Below, in pieces: positions 53,115-60,961 of a stretch of DNA of 64,000 nucleotides. The notes under the pieces were generated by a model. That model saw only the letters and a list, made by a program, of their open reading frames with translations, made no database searches and had not been told where the DNA came from. The translations under genes were made by a program, and so were the position numbers. Location: assembly GCF_027604915.1 (NCBI RefSeq), contig NZ_JAJAQC010000016.1:62001-126000 (forward strand). The letters are read 5' to 3'. The stretch is from Streptomonospora mangrovi. Its GTDB lineage: Bacteria; Actinomycetota; Actinomycetes; Streptosporangiales; Streptosporangiaceae. Positions within the stretch are counted from its first letter, which is position 1, and every line of letters starts with the position of its first letter.

Positions 53115-54386
53115 ATGACACGCATCCGCGCCCTGCCGGCCGCCTCGGCCGCCGCCGCCCTGGCCCTGCTCGCCACCGCCTGCGGTACCGGCGGCGGCGG
53201 TGAGGGCCAGACCCTCGACGTCTGGATCATGGAGGGCACCAACCCCGACGCAACGGCCTACTTCGAGGAGGTCGGCCGCCAGTTCCGCGAGGAGACCGGG
53301 GTCGAGGTCAACGTCGAGTTCGTGCCCTGGGCCGACGCCCACGACAAGTTCACCACCGCCATCGCCGGAAACACCATGCCCGACGTCGCCGAGGTCGGCA
53401 CCACCTGGACCCTGGAGTTCGCCGAGGCCGGCGCCCTGCTCGACGTCTCCGACCGGGTCGGCGACACCGGCGGCTACGTCGAGGGCCTGGCCGAGGCCGG
53501 CCAGGTCGACGGCAGCCTCTACGGCGTCCCCTGGTACGCCGGGGTGCGCTCGGTCATCTACCGCACCGACGTGTTCGAGGAACTCGACCTGGAGGAGCCC
53601 ACCACCTGGGCGGAGCTGCGCGAGACCGCCATCACGATCTCCGAGGAGCGCGACAACCTCACCGCCTTCCCGGTGGCCGGCGACGCCATGTACCAAATGC
53701 TGCCGTTCGTGTGGGGCAGCGGCGCCGACGTCGCCGAGCAGGGCTCCGACGGCACCTGGACCTCGGGCATCGACTCCGCCGAGGCGCGCGAGGGCCTGAC
53801 CTTCTACACCGACCTGGCCCTGGAGGACGGCGTCTCCAGCACCGGCGCCAGCACCTGGCTGGAGACCGATCTCCAGGACAACTTCATCTCCGGCGACGTC
53901 GCCATGATGATCGCCGGAAGCTGGACCCCGGCCGCGATCCTGGCGGCCGACCCCGAACTGGAGGGGCGCATCGGCGCCTTCCCCATCCCCGGTCCCGAGG
54001 GCGGCTACAGCCCCTCGTTCCTGGGCGGGTCGCACCTGTCGGTGTTCAACGCCACCGAGGACCCCGACTTCGCCTGGTCCTACGTCGAACTCCTCACCAA
54101 CGACGAGAACGCGCGCCGCTGGTCGGAGGAGACCACCTACTTCCCCGGCAAGACCGAGCAACTGGAGCCCTACACCACCTCCGACGACCCGCTGGTGCGG
54201 CCCTTCGCCGAGCAGATGGCCGAGGCCGGGCGCGGCCTGCCCGCCAGCGCCAACTTCGGCAAGGTGCAGGGCGACGCCGTGCTCCAGGCGATGCTCCAGG
54301 ACATCCTCAACGAGAAGGCGTCGGTGGAGGAGGCCACCTCGCGCGCCGCCGAGGAGATCGAGCAGACCCTCAACGAAGGCTCCTGA
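53115..54386 (+). CDS. ABC transporter sugar-binding lipoprotein
   Basis: Extracellular binding protein of the family-1 (maltose-type) group, 423 residues. The lipobox LLATAC (Cys23) gives a lipid anchor. The fold signs are TAIAGNTMPDVAEVG, YGVPWYAGVRSVIYRTDVF and GSWTPAAI. It should capture a sugar and deliver it to the two permeases that follow. ACGGGAG precedes the ATG. The region upstream (52980-53095) is unusually AT-rich and contains two AGCGTTGC repeats 32 bp apart, possibly regulatory. The NagZ-like enzyme at the operon end points to an amino sugar. Confidence 0.93.
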   Translation: MTRIRALPAASAAAALALLATACGTGGGGEGQTLDVWIMEGTNPDATAYFEEVGRQFREETGVEVNVEFVPWADAHDKFTTAIAGNTMPDVAEVGTTWTLEFAEAGALLDVSDRVGDTGGYVEGLAEAGQVDGSLYGVPWYAGVRSVIYRTDVFEELDLEEPTTWAELRETAITISEERDNLTAFPVAGDAMYQMLPFVWGSGADVAEQGSDGTWTSGIDSAEAREGLTFYTDLALEDGVSSTGASTWLETDLQDNFISGDVAMMIAGSWTPAAILAADPELEGRIGAFPIPGPEGGYSPSFLGGSHLSVFNATEDPDFAWSYVELLTNDENARRWSEETTYFPGKTEQLEPYTTSDDPLVRPFAEQMAEAGRGLPASANFGKVQGDAVLQAMLQDILNEKASVEEATSRAAEEIEQTLNEGS

Positions 54387-54391
54387 CCGCC

Positions 54392-55384
54392 GTGGCCCCG
54401 CCCGTTTCGACCCGCCCGGCCGCTTCGGCGGCCGGCGCGCCGGCCCCGCCCCCCGGGCGGCGCCGGCGCGCGCCCCTGCTGCGCGCCGGCACCCGCCGCC
54501 GCGCCCTGCCCTGGCTGCTGCTGGCCCCGGCGCTCGCCGTCATCGCGGCGCTGCTGCTGTTCCCGCTGGGGCGGGTGCTGTGGCTGTCGGTGCAGGACTA
54601 CGGCCTGGACAACGTCGTCTCGGGCCGGCCCGACTACATCGGGCTGGACAACTACGCCCAGGTGCTGGGCGACCGCTACCTGTGGACGGTCGCGCTGCCC
54701 AACACGGTGGTGTTCGCGGCGGTGGCGGTGGCCGGCACGGTGGTGCTGGGCACGCTGGTGGCGCTGCTGCTGGCCGAGCTGCGCCCGCTGGTGCGCACCG
54801 TGGTCCTGGGCTGCGTGCTGGTGGCCTGGGCGATGCCGGCCGTCTCGGGCACCTACGTGTGGGTGTGGATCTTCGACGTCGACGGCGGGCTGGTGCGCCA
54901 GGGGCTGGAGGCGGCGGGGGTGGTCGGCCCCGAGGGCTACAACTGGTTCACCGACCGGCTGGCGTTCTACGCCATCGCCGCGCTCAACGTGATCCACCAC
55001 GGGTTCCCGTTCGTGGCGGTCACCGTGCTCGCCGGGCTGCTGACCGTGCCGCGCGAACTCCACGAAGCCGCGCTGCTGGACGGCGCCGGCGCCTGGCAGC
55101 GGTTCTGGAACGTCACCGTGCCCACCATCCGGCCGGTGTTCGCGGTGGTCACCATCCTGTCCACCATCTGGGACTTCAAGGTGTTCGCGCAGGTCTACCT
55201 GATGCCGGGCGGCTCCGGCGGCAACCGCGAGGTGCTCAACCTGGGGGTGTGGTCCTACATGCAGTCCTTCGGCCAGCAGTCCTACGGGCTGGGGGCGGCG
55301 ATCGCGGTGCTGCTGACGCTCATGCTGCTCGGCATCACCGTCGCCTACCTGCGCGCCCTCTTCCGCGACGAGGAGCTGCGGTGA
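54392..55384 (+). CDS. ABC sugar transporter permease 1
   Basis: Integral membrane permease, 330 residues, six helices after a Pro/Arg-rich cytosolic start of about 40 residues. The coupling motif EAALLDGAGAWQRFWNVTVP (the EAA loop contacting the ATPase) is intact. It starts 5 bp after the binding protein and its stop overlaps the next permease by GTGA. Confidence 0.94.
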   Translation: MAPPVSTRPAASAAGAPAPPPGRRRRAPLLRAGTRRRALPWLLLAPALAVIAALLLFPLGRVLWLSVQDYGLDNVVSGRPDYIGLDNYAQVLGDRYLWTVALPNTVVFAAVAVAGTVVLGTLVALLLAELRPLVRTVVLGCVLVAWAMPAVSGTYVWVWIFDVDGGLVRQGLEAAGVVGPEGYNWFTDRLAFYAIAALNVIHHGFPFVAVTVLAGLLTVPRELHEAALLDGAGAWQRFWNVTVPTIRPVFAVVTILSTIWDFKVFAQVYLMPGGSGGNREVLNLGVWSYMQSFGQQSYGLGAAIAVLLTLMLLGITVAYLRALFRDEELR

Positions 55385-56223
55385 CCGCCCGGCCGCGCGG
55401 GGCGCGCGGAGCGGCGGCGGCCGCGGCCCGGTGGGCGGCGGTGGCCGCGGTGCTCGCCTTCACCCTGTTCCCCGCCTACTTCATGGTGGTCAGCGCGGTG
55501 TCGGAGCGGCCCCGCAGCGGCACCGACTCCCTGCTGCCGACCTCCTTCACCCTGGACAACTTCCGCTACGTGCTCCAGGAGGCCGGGTTCCTGGGCTACC
55601 TGGGCAACTCGCTGGCCGTGGCCGCGCTGACGGTCGCGGGCAGCAGCCTGCTGGCGCTGCTGGCGGCGGTGGCCGTGGCCCGGTTCCGGTTCCGGCTGCG
55701 CACCACGGTGCTGATCATGGTGCTCACCGTGCAGATGGTGCCGCTGGAGGCGCTGGTCATCCCGCTGTTCCTCCAGGTGCGCGACCTGCGGATGCTCAAC
55801 TCGCTGCTGGGGCTGAGCGTGGTCTACATCGCGCTGGCGCTGCCGTTCGCGATCTGGATGCTGCGCGGGTTCGCCGCCGCCGTGCCGGCCGAGGTCGAGG
55901 AGGCCGCCTACATCGACGGCGCCTCCTGGGGGCGCATGTTCTGGTCGGTGCTGTTCCCGCTGGTGGCGCCCGGGCTGGTGGCCACCGGGATCTTCTCCTT
56001 CATCACCGCCTGGAACGAGTTCATCCTGGCGCTGACGTTCATGAACGAGGCCGACCGCTACACCGTGGCGGTGGGGCTGCGGCAGTTCTTCGGCCAGTAC
56101 ACCACCGACTGGGGCGCGGTCATGGCCGCCTCCACCGTCATCACCCTGCCGGTGATGGTGTTCTTCCTGATCGTGCAGCGCGGGCTGGTGGCCGGCCTGG
56201 TGCAGGGGGCGGTGAAGGGATGA
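55381..56223 (+). CDS. ABC sugar transporter permease 2
   Basis: 280 residues, six membrane helices, with the coupling loop EEAAYIDGASWGRMFWSVLFP and the carbohydrate-permease end region TAWNEFILALTF. It pairs with permease 1. No ATPase gene is present in the operon, so a shared ATPase of the MsiK type encoded elsewhere is expected. The stop overlaps the next gene by ATGA. Confidence 0.94.
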   Translation: MTARPRGARGAAAAAARWAAVAAVLAFTLFPAYFMVVSAVSERPRSGTDSLLPTSFTLDNFRYVLQEAGFLGYLGNSLAVAALTVAGSSLLALLAAVAVARFRFRLRTTVLIMVLTVQMVPLEALVIPLFLQVRDLRMLNSLLGLSVVYIALALPFAIWMLRGFAAAVPAEVEEAAYIDGASWGRMFWSVLFPLVAPGLVATGIFSFITAWNEFILALTFMNEADRYTVAVGLRQFFGQYTTDWGAVMAASTVITLPVMVFFLIVQRGLVAGLVQGAVKG

Positions 56224-57281
56224 CCGCCCCCGGTGCCGACCCGGCCGTGCGGCGCATGGCCCACACCGTCCTCATGCCCGGGTTCACCGGCACGGACGTC
56301 CCCGCGTGGCTGGAGCGCGCGATCGGCGAGGGGCTGGCCGCCGTGTGCTACTTCGCGCCCAACCTCGCGGCCGACCCCGCCGGCCTGTCGGCGCGGCTGC
56401 ACGCGCTGCGCCCCGACCTGCTCACCGCCTCCGACGAGGAGGGCGGCCGCGTCACCCGGCTGCACGCCGCCACCGGCTCCCCGCACCCCGGCCACGGCGA
56501 CCTCGGCGCCGAGGGCGACCCCCGGCGCACCGCCGCCGTCGCCGAGGCCATGGGCCGCGACCTGCGCGCCGCCGGGATCACCGCCGCGCTCGCGCCAGTG
56601 GCCGACCTGCGGCTGGACACCGCCAACCCCGTGGTGGGCGGCCGGTCCTTCGGTGCCGACCCCGACCAGGTCGCCGCGCACACCGCCGCGTTCGTGCGCG
56701 GCCTGCACGCCGCCGGGGTGCGCGGCGCGGTCAAGCACTTCCCCGGGCACGGCGCCACCCGGGTCGACTCCCACGTGGCGCTGCCCGTGGTCGACGTCGC
56801 CCTGCCGGTGCTGCGCCGCCGCGAACTCGCGCCCTTCGCCGCCGCCGTGGCGGCCGGGGCCGACATGGTGATGGCCGGGCACATCGTGGTGCCCGACCTC
56901 GACACCGCGCCGGCCAGCGTCTCGCCGGCCGCCTACCGGATGCTGCGCGCGGACCTCGGGTTCACCGGGGCGGCGGTCACCGACGCGCTGGACATGCGCG
57001 GGCTGGCCGCCCACACCGGCGCCGCCGACCCGGCGCGGGCCGTGGCGCTGGGCGCCGCCGCCGCGCTGGCGGCCGGCGCCGACCTGCTGTGCCTGGGCAA
57101 CCCCGGCAACGCCGCCGCGGACGGGCGAACGCCCCCGCCCGGGTTCGACGAGCGGGTGTTCACGGCGGCGCGGGAGGCCGTGCTGGCGGCGGTGGACTCC
57201 GGCGCGGTGCCCGTGGCGCGGCTGGCCGAGGCCGCCGGGCGGGTCGAGCGCCTGCTGGCCGGTCCGGCCTCGGCGCCTTGA
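56220..57281 (+). CDS. nagZ: NagZ-like GH3 beta-N-acetylhexosaminidase
   Basis: A 353-residue family-3 glycosidase. The NagZ-specific loop KHFPGHGATRVDSH (172-185) contains the catalytic His-Asp pair, and Asp255 in TDALDM is the likely nucleophile. No signal peptide, so it acts in the cytosol on imported substrates. Its ATG overlaps the permease stop, which ties import and cleavage together: the likely cargo is a chitin oligomer or a muropeptide-derived GlcNAc-anhydroMurNAc sugar. Which one cannot be decided here. Confidence 0.9.
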   Translation: MTAPGADPAVRRMAHTVLMPGFTGTDVPAWLERAIGEGLAAVCYFAPNLAADPAGLSARLHALRPDLLTASDEEGGRVTRLHAATGSPHPGHGDLGAEGDPRRTAAVAEAMGRDLRAAGITAALAPVADLRLDTANPVVGGRSFGADPDQVAAHTAAFVRGLHAAGVRGAVKHFPGHGATRVDSHVALPVVDVALPVLRRRELAPFAAAVAAGADMVMAGHIVVPDLDTAPASVSPAAYRMLRADLGFTGAAVTDALDMRGLAAHTGAADPARAVALGAAAALAAGADLLCLGNPGNAAADGRTPPPGFDERVFTAAREAVLAAVDSGAVPVARLAEAAGRVERLLAGPASAP

Positions 57282-57365
57282 CCGGCCGAGCCGGGTTCGC
57301 CAGGGTGGCAGCACCGCGCCACCGCCGCGGCGGCACGCCACCGCCCGCACGGGAGAAGGGGACAG

Positions 57366-57593
57366 ATGGCCGACGACCGCGCCGCACACCCGATCGAGCC
57401 CGACGACCCCTGGCCGCGCAGCCCCACGACCGTGCCGATCCGCTGCAACGTGTGCATGGACCTGCGCTACTTCGCCGACCGGCACGCCGAGCACCTCGGC
57501 GACTACAGCCCCGGGCCGCACTGCAAGACCTGCGGCAAGCCGATCGAGTTCCGGTGCGTGGTCTGCGACTCCCAGTGGCGCCCGCTGTCGTAG
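57366..57593 (+). CDS. Small zinc-ribbon protein with three CxxC pairs
   Basis: A 75-residue protein with Cys27/Cys30, Cys53/Cys56 and Cys64/Cys67, probably binding zinc. Only four ligands are needed for one site, so the third pair is unusual. The N-terminal 22 residues are Pro/Asp-rich. GAGAAGGGG before the ATG is a good ribosome site. It lies 84 bp after nagZ in the same direction; a link with the transporter is not evident. Function unknown. Confidence 0.75.
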   Translation: MADDRAAHPIEPDDPWPRSPTTVPIRCNVCMDLRYFADRHAEHLGDYSPGPHCKTCGKPIEFRCVVCDSQWRPLS

Positions 57594-57600
57594 CGGCGCC

Positions 57601-57619
57601 CGCCGCCACTGCGGCGGCG
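57601..57619. terminator. Hairpin between convergent genes
   Basis: 7-bp stem CGCCGCC/GGCGGCG with a 5-nt loop, between the zinc-ribbon and acyl-CoA ligase genes. It is followed by short GGCCCCCG repeats (57640-57680). Confidence 0.45.
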
Positions 57620-57686
57620 CGGGCCGGCGGTCGGCGGCGGCCCGCCGGCCCCCGCCGGCCCCCGGCCGGCCCCCGGCGCCGCGGCC

Positions 57687-59228
57687 TCAGCGCAGCTCGC
57701 GCTTGAGGATCTTGCCGGTGGCGGTCATCGGCAGCTCGTCGCGGAACTCCACCAGGCGCGGGTACTTGTAGCCGGCCAGCCGCTCCTTGGCCCAGTCCAC
57801 GAGCTGCTGCTCGGTCAACTGCGCCCCCTCCTCGCGGATGACGTAGGCCTTGATCTCCTCGCCGTGGCTCTCGTGCGGCACACCCACCACGGCGGCGAGG
57901 CTGACCTCGGGGTGGGTCATCAGCACCTCCTCCAGCTCGCGCGGGTAGACGTTGTAGCCGCCCCGGATGATCATGTCCTTGGAGCGGTCGACGATGAAGT
58001 AGAACCCGTCCTCGTCGCGGCGGGCGATGTCGCCGGTGCGGAACCAGCCGTCGCGGAACACCTGCTCGTCGGCGTCGGGGCGGTTGTGGTAGCCCTTCAT
58101 CACGCAGTGGCCGCGCACCGCGATCTCGCCGGGGCCCTCGCCCTCGACGTCGTTGAACGCGCTGTCGACCAGCTTCATCTCCACGCCCCAGATCGGCAGG
58201 CCGATCGAGCCGGGCTTGGCCTTGACACGGGGGTTGTTGAACGACACCACCGGCGAGGTCTCCGACAGGCCGTAGCCCTCCAGGATCTCCACGCCGAAGC
58301 GCTCCTTGACCTGGCGGGAGAGTTCGGCCGGCAGCGCGCTGCCGCCCGAGACCGCGACGTTGAGGCGCTTGGCGATCCCCTCGACGTCGTGCTCGCCCTT
58401 GGCGCCCAGCAGGCCCCAGTACATGGTGGGCACCCCGGCGAAGACGGTGACGCCCTCCTTCTCCATCAGCGACAGCGCCTCGTCGCCGTCGAAGCGGGCC
58501 TGGAGCACCAGCGTGGCGTGCCGGTAGAGGCCGCAGTTGAGCATGGTGGTCTGGCCGAAGATGTGGAACAGCGGGAGCACGGTGAGGTAGACGTCGTGCT
58601 CGGTGCGCTCGAACAGGGCGTCGGAGGCCACCGCGTTGAACAGCAGGTTCATGTGCGACAGTTGGGCGCCCTTGGGGCTGCCGGTGGTGCCGCTGGTGTA
58701 GATGATCACGGCGGTGTCGTCGGCCTCGGTGCGCACCGTGGAGAACGTGCCGGGCCGGCCGTCCAGCGCCGCCCACAGGGTCTCGGCGCCCTCGATGGTG
58801 GACTCGGTGGCGCCGGGGGTGGCCGGCAGGTCGATGAACAGCTCGCAGGTCTCGGTCTCGCGGAAGGCGGCGAAGGCGCGCTCGCCCAGCGGCAGCTCGG
58901 GGGTGCCGGCGAAGGCGAACAGCGCCTTGGCTCCGGAGTCGCGCAGGTGGTAGGCGATCTCGCGGCTGGTGAGCAGCACGTTGAGGGGGACCACCACCGC
59001 GCCGGCCTTCAGTGCGCCGAAGTACACGAACGGGAAGTAGGGGGTGTTGGGGGAGGCGAGCGCGACCCGGTCGCCGGGCGCGATGCCCCGCGCCACCAGC
59101 AGGTTGGCCACCTGGTTGGCGATCATGTCGACCAGGGCGTAGTTGAGCCGCAGGTCACCGAACACCAGGCAGTCGCGGTCCGGAGTGGTCCGGGCGCCGT
59201 CTTCGAGCAGTGCGGCGAGGTTGAGCAT
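57687..59228 (-). CDS. Long-chain fatty acid-CoA ligase
   Basis: Acyl-adenylate-forming enzyme of 513 residues that activates fatty acids to CoA thioesters. ATP motif YTSGTTGSPKG (177-187), the GYGLSETSP motif, RGGYNVYPREL hinge and the catalytic Lys506 in TATGKILKREL are intact. Chain-length preference cannot be read. It could feed either degradation or modified-lipid synthesis, and is 5 kb from the 10-methyl fatty acid genes. An inverted repeat at 59268-59281, 40 bp before the start codon, may be an operator. Confidence 0.92.
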   Translation of the reverse strand: MLNLAALLEDGARTTPDRDCLVFGDLRLNYALVDMIANQVANLLVARGIAPGDRVALASPNTPYFPFVYFGALKAGAVVVPLNVLLTSREIAYHLRDSGAKALFAFAGTPELPLGERAFAAFRETETCELFIDLPATPGATESTIEGAETLWAALDGRPGTFSTVRTEADDTAVIIYTSGTTGSPKGAQLSHMNLLFNAVASDALFERTEHDVYLTVLPLFHIFGQTTMLNCGLYRHATLVLQARFDGDEALSLMEKEGVTVFAGVPTMYWGLLGAKGEHDVEGIAKRLNVAVSGGSALPAELSRQVKERFGVEILEGYGLSETSPVVSFNNPRVKAKPGSIGLPIWGVEMKLVDSAFNDVEGEGPGEIAVRGHCVMKGYHNRPDADEQVFRDGWFRTGDIARRDEDGFYFIVDRSKDMIIRGGYNVYPRELEEVLMTHPEVSLAAVVGVPHESHGEEIKAYVIREEGAQLTEQQLVDWAKERLAGYKYPRLVEFRDELPMTATGKILKRELR

Positions 59229-59267
59229 CGCGCCCTCCAGCAGTGTGACGTGGTATCGGTCACCTTC

Positions 59268-59281
59268 TTACCGCAGGGTAA
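59268..59281. promoter_or_regulatory. Inverted repeat upstream of the acyl-CoA ligase gene
   Basis: TTACC-GCAG-GGTAA, a perfect 5-bp inverted repeat with a 4-nt spacer, about 40 bp before the minus-strand start. A TetR-type operator is possible, but the site is short and single. Confidence 0.3.
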
Positions 59282-59306
59282 CTTGTGGGCTGGTCAGCGG
59301 GGTGGA

Positions 59307-59729
59307 CTAAGCGCCCTCACGCGTCAGCGTGGCGCTGGCCGGCTGGTTGGCCGTGCCGCTGATGCCGATCTCCGACACCCGCCAGCTCGACCCGGCGGCG
59401 TCCAGGTGCTCGCCCAGGCGCAGCGTGAACTCCTCGGGCTCGCCGCCCTCGGGGCGGGCGCTGATCACCACGGCCGGCTCCTCGCCGTCCTCGTAGCCGG
59501 TGAGCTGGAGCTCCACCGGGTCGCCCGAGCCGCCCTCCACCGACGCCGGCGTGCCCTCCAGCAGTTGCACGCGGTCCTCGTCCACCCCCAGCACCGGCGC
59601 CGAACTGCTGGGCTCGGGCTCGGGCTCGCCGCCCTGGGCGCACGCGGCGGCCCCCAGCAGCACGGCGGCGCCCAGGGCGGCGGCGAGGAGGGTGCGGCGG
59701 ACGCGGCGGGCGGCAACGAACTCGGTCAT
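59307..59729 (-). CDS. Small lipoprotein (possibly DUF6406-like)
   Basis: 140 residues. The signal peptide ends in LGAAAC (lipobox Cys30), followed by a Glu/Pro/Ser linker and a beta-rich domain of about 90 residues (VQLLEGTPASVEG, FTLRLGEHLDAAGSSWRVSEIG). The pattern recalls small DUF6406-type proteins, but I am unsure. It lies 78 bp past the region of the acyl-CoA ligase start on the same strand, upstream of it in the transcript direction. Function unknown. Confidence 0.78.
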   Translation of the reverse strand: MTEFVAARRVRRTLLAAALGAAVLLGAAACAQGGEPEPEPSSSAPVLGVDEDRVQLLEGTPASVEGGSGDPVELQLTGYEDGEEPAVVISARPEGGEPEEFTLRLGEHLDAAGSSWRVSEIGISGTANQPASATLTREGA

Positions 59730-60088
59730 GGTCGGCGGATCTCCACAGGCTCATCGGGTGTGCCGCGCGGCGCGGCGGCGGCACGGCGCAACGGTTTGGC
59801 GGGTCGGGGGAGCAGAGGCAGCGGGAGCGGCGGCGCGGAGGGACAACGCCCCGGCCGCCGGCCACGGAAGGCAGGGGACGGAAACCAACAGGGACAACGG
59901 GAAGGGGCACAGCTCGAACGGGAACAGGAAAGGGCCGCACGGACGGCCGGAGGCGAGCGGCCGCGAACCGCGGGAACGCCTGCATTCTCCCACCGCTGAG
60001 GCGATCCCGGTGCCCGGCGCGCGTTCACACCCCGATTCTGCGGGCAGGGGACTACGCACAGGCACGACACAGCCCCGAGGAGACCCCC
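59730..60088. other. 359-bp divergent region
   Basis: It separates the lipoprotein from the divergent membrane protein gene. The part 59865-59950 is purine-rich on the plus strand, with GGGAAC-type repeats (AACAGGGACAACGGGAAGGG and similar). GAGGAG at 60077-60082 is the ribosome site of the next gene. No coding frame is supported. Confidence 0.45.
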
Positions 60089-60652
60089 ATGTCGACAGTT
60101 TGGGCCGTTGGCATCATCATCGCCGCGTGCGCGGTGTTCGCCATCTGGTGCCTGGTGCGCTGGACCGCGCAGCCGCGCACCTACTTCCGCGGCGGCCTGG
60201 CCGACCCCGAGCGCCGCCGCTTCCCGTGGTGGCAGCGCGGCCGCCTGGCACCCCAGACCGTCGTGGAGGAGCCGGCCGATCGCGGGATCATGGACACCAG
60301 CATCGACCACGAGGCCGCCACCCTGATCGAGGGCCCGCGCCACGAGTCGGTCCCCATCAGCACCAGCATCGACCGCGAGGCCCGCAAGCTGGCCGAGGAG
60401 GACGCCACCGGCGAACCGGCCCCCGACCACGCCGTCGAGGTCCACCGCCCGGCCGTCCGCCACGAGGCCGAACTGGAGCCCGACCCGGTGCGCCAGCGCC
60501 GCCTGGCCGCCGAGGAGCACGAGAAGGCCGCCGAGGAGTACCGCCGCGCCGCCGAGGCCCGCGAGCCCGGAGGCGCCCCCGCCGACGAGCCCGCCGGCGG
60601 CGAAATCCGCCGCACCCACACTTTCGACCGCACCAACCGCGACAACGTGTAA
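60089..60652 (+). CDS. Hypothetical single-pass membrane protein
   Basis: 187 residues: one N-terminal membrane helix (about 4-24) and a long charged cytosolic part, with a Glu/Arg/Ala coiled-coil-like segment (RRLAAEEHEKAAEEYRRAAE) near the end. Two similar short blocks, TSIDHEAATLIE and TSIDREARKLAE, suggest an internal repeat. GAGGAG precedes the ATG. Family not recognised. Confidence 0.72.
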   Translation: MSTVWAVGIIIAACAVFAIWCLVRWTAQPRTYFRGGLADPERRRFPWWQRGRLAPQTVVEEPADRGIMDTSIDHEAATLIEGPRHESVPISTSIDREARKLAEEDATGEPAPDHAVEVHRPAVRHEAELEPDPVRQRRLAAEEHEKAAEEYRRAAEAREPGGAPADEPAGGEIRRTHTFDRTNRDNV

Positions 60653-60961
60653 CCCCGTTCAGGAGCCAAAGGACCACACCCCACCGAGATCCGGCGCCGT
60701 CCCGGGCGGCGGGCGCGCGACGGCGGGGCGAGGCGGGGGCGGGCCGCGCCGCTTCGTGTTGCGGGCACGCGGCGATCGCGCGGCGCCGTGCCGCGGACGC
60801 GCGTCAACGCGTCGAGAAGGCGCGGCGAACCGCGCTAACCTTGAGGTGGACACCCGGCTGGTGAGACTGCGGCGAGGCCGAACTCCAGCGGGCGCGGTCT
60901 GACCGCCGCCCTCCAGCCGCTCTGTGCCCCCAAGTGCGACCCGTTAGAGGACGATCCAGCG
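60653..60961. other. 309-bp leader region of leuS
   Basis: Non-coding and GC-rich. A -10 box at 60836-60841 gives a transcript leader of about 110 nt. AGAGGA at 60945-60950 is the ribosome site, somewhat far from the ATG. No convincing T-box or attenuator is seen. Confidence 0.5.
60836..60841 (+). promoter_or_regulatory. Candidate -10 box for leuS
   Basis: TAACCT followed by TGAGG, like the candidate rplU promoter (TAACCT then TAAGG). TCGAGA at 60812-60817 is a weak -35 at 18 bp. Confidence 0.45.

Noticed and set aside
60653-60961. T-box riboswitch before leuS, suggested by GGTGGACACC near 60847
   Set aside because: The likely transcript start falls within or next to that string, leaving a leader too short for a T-box, and no specifier loop is visible.
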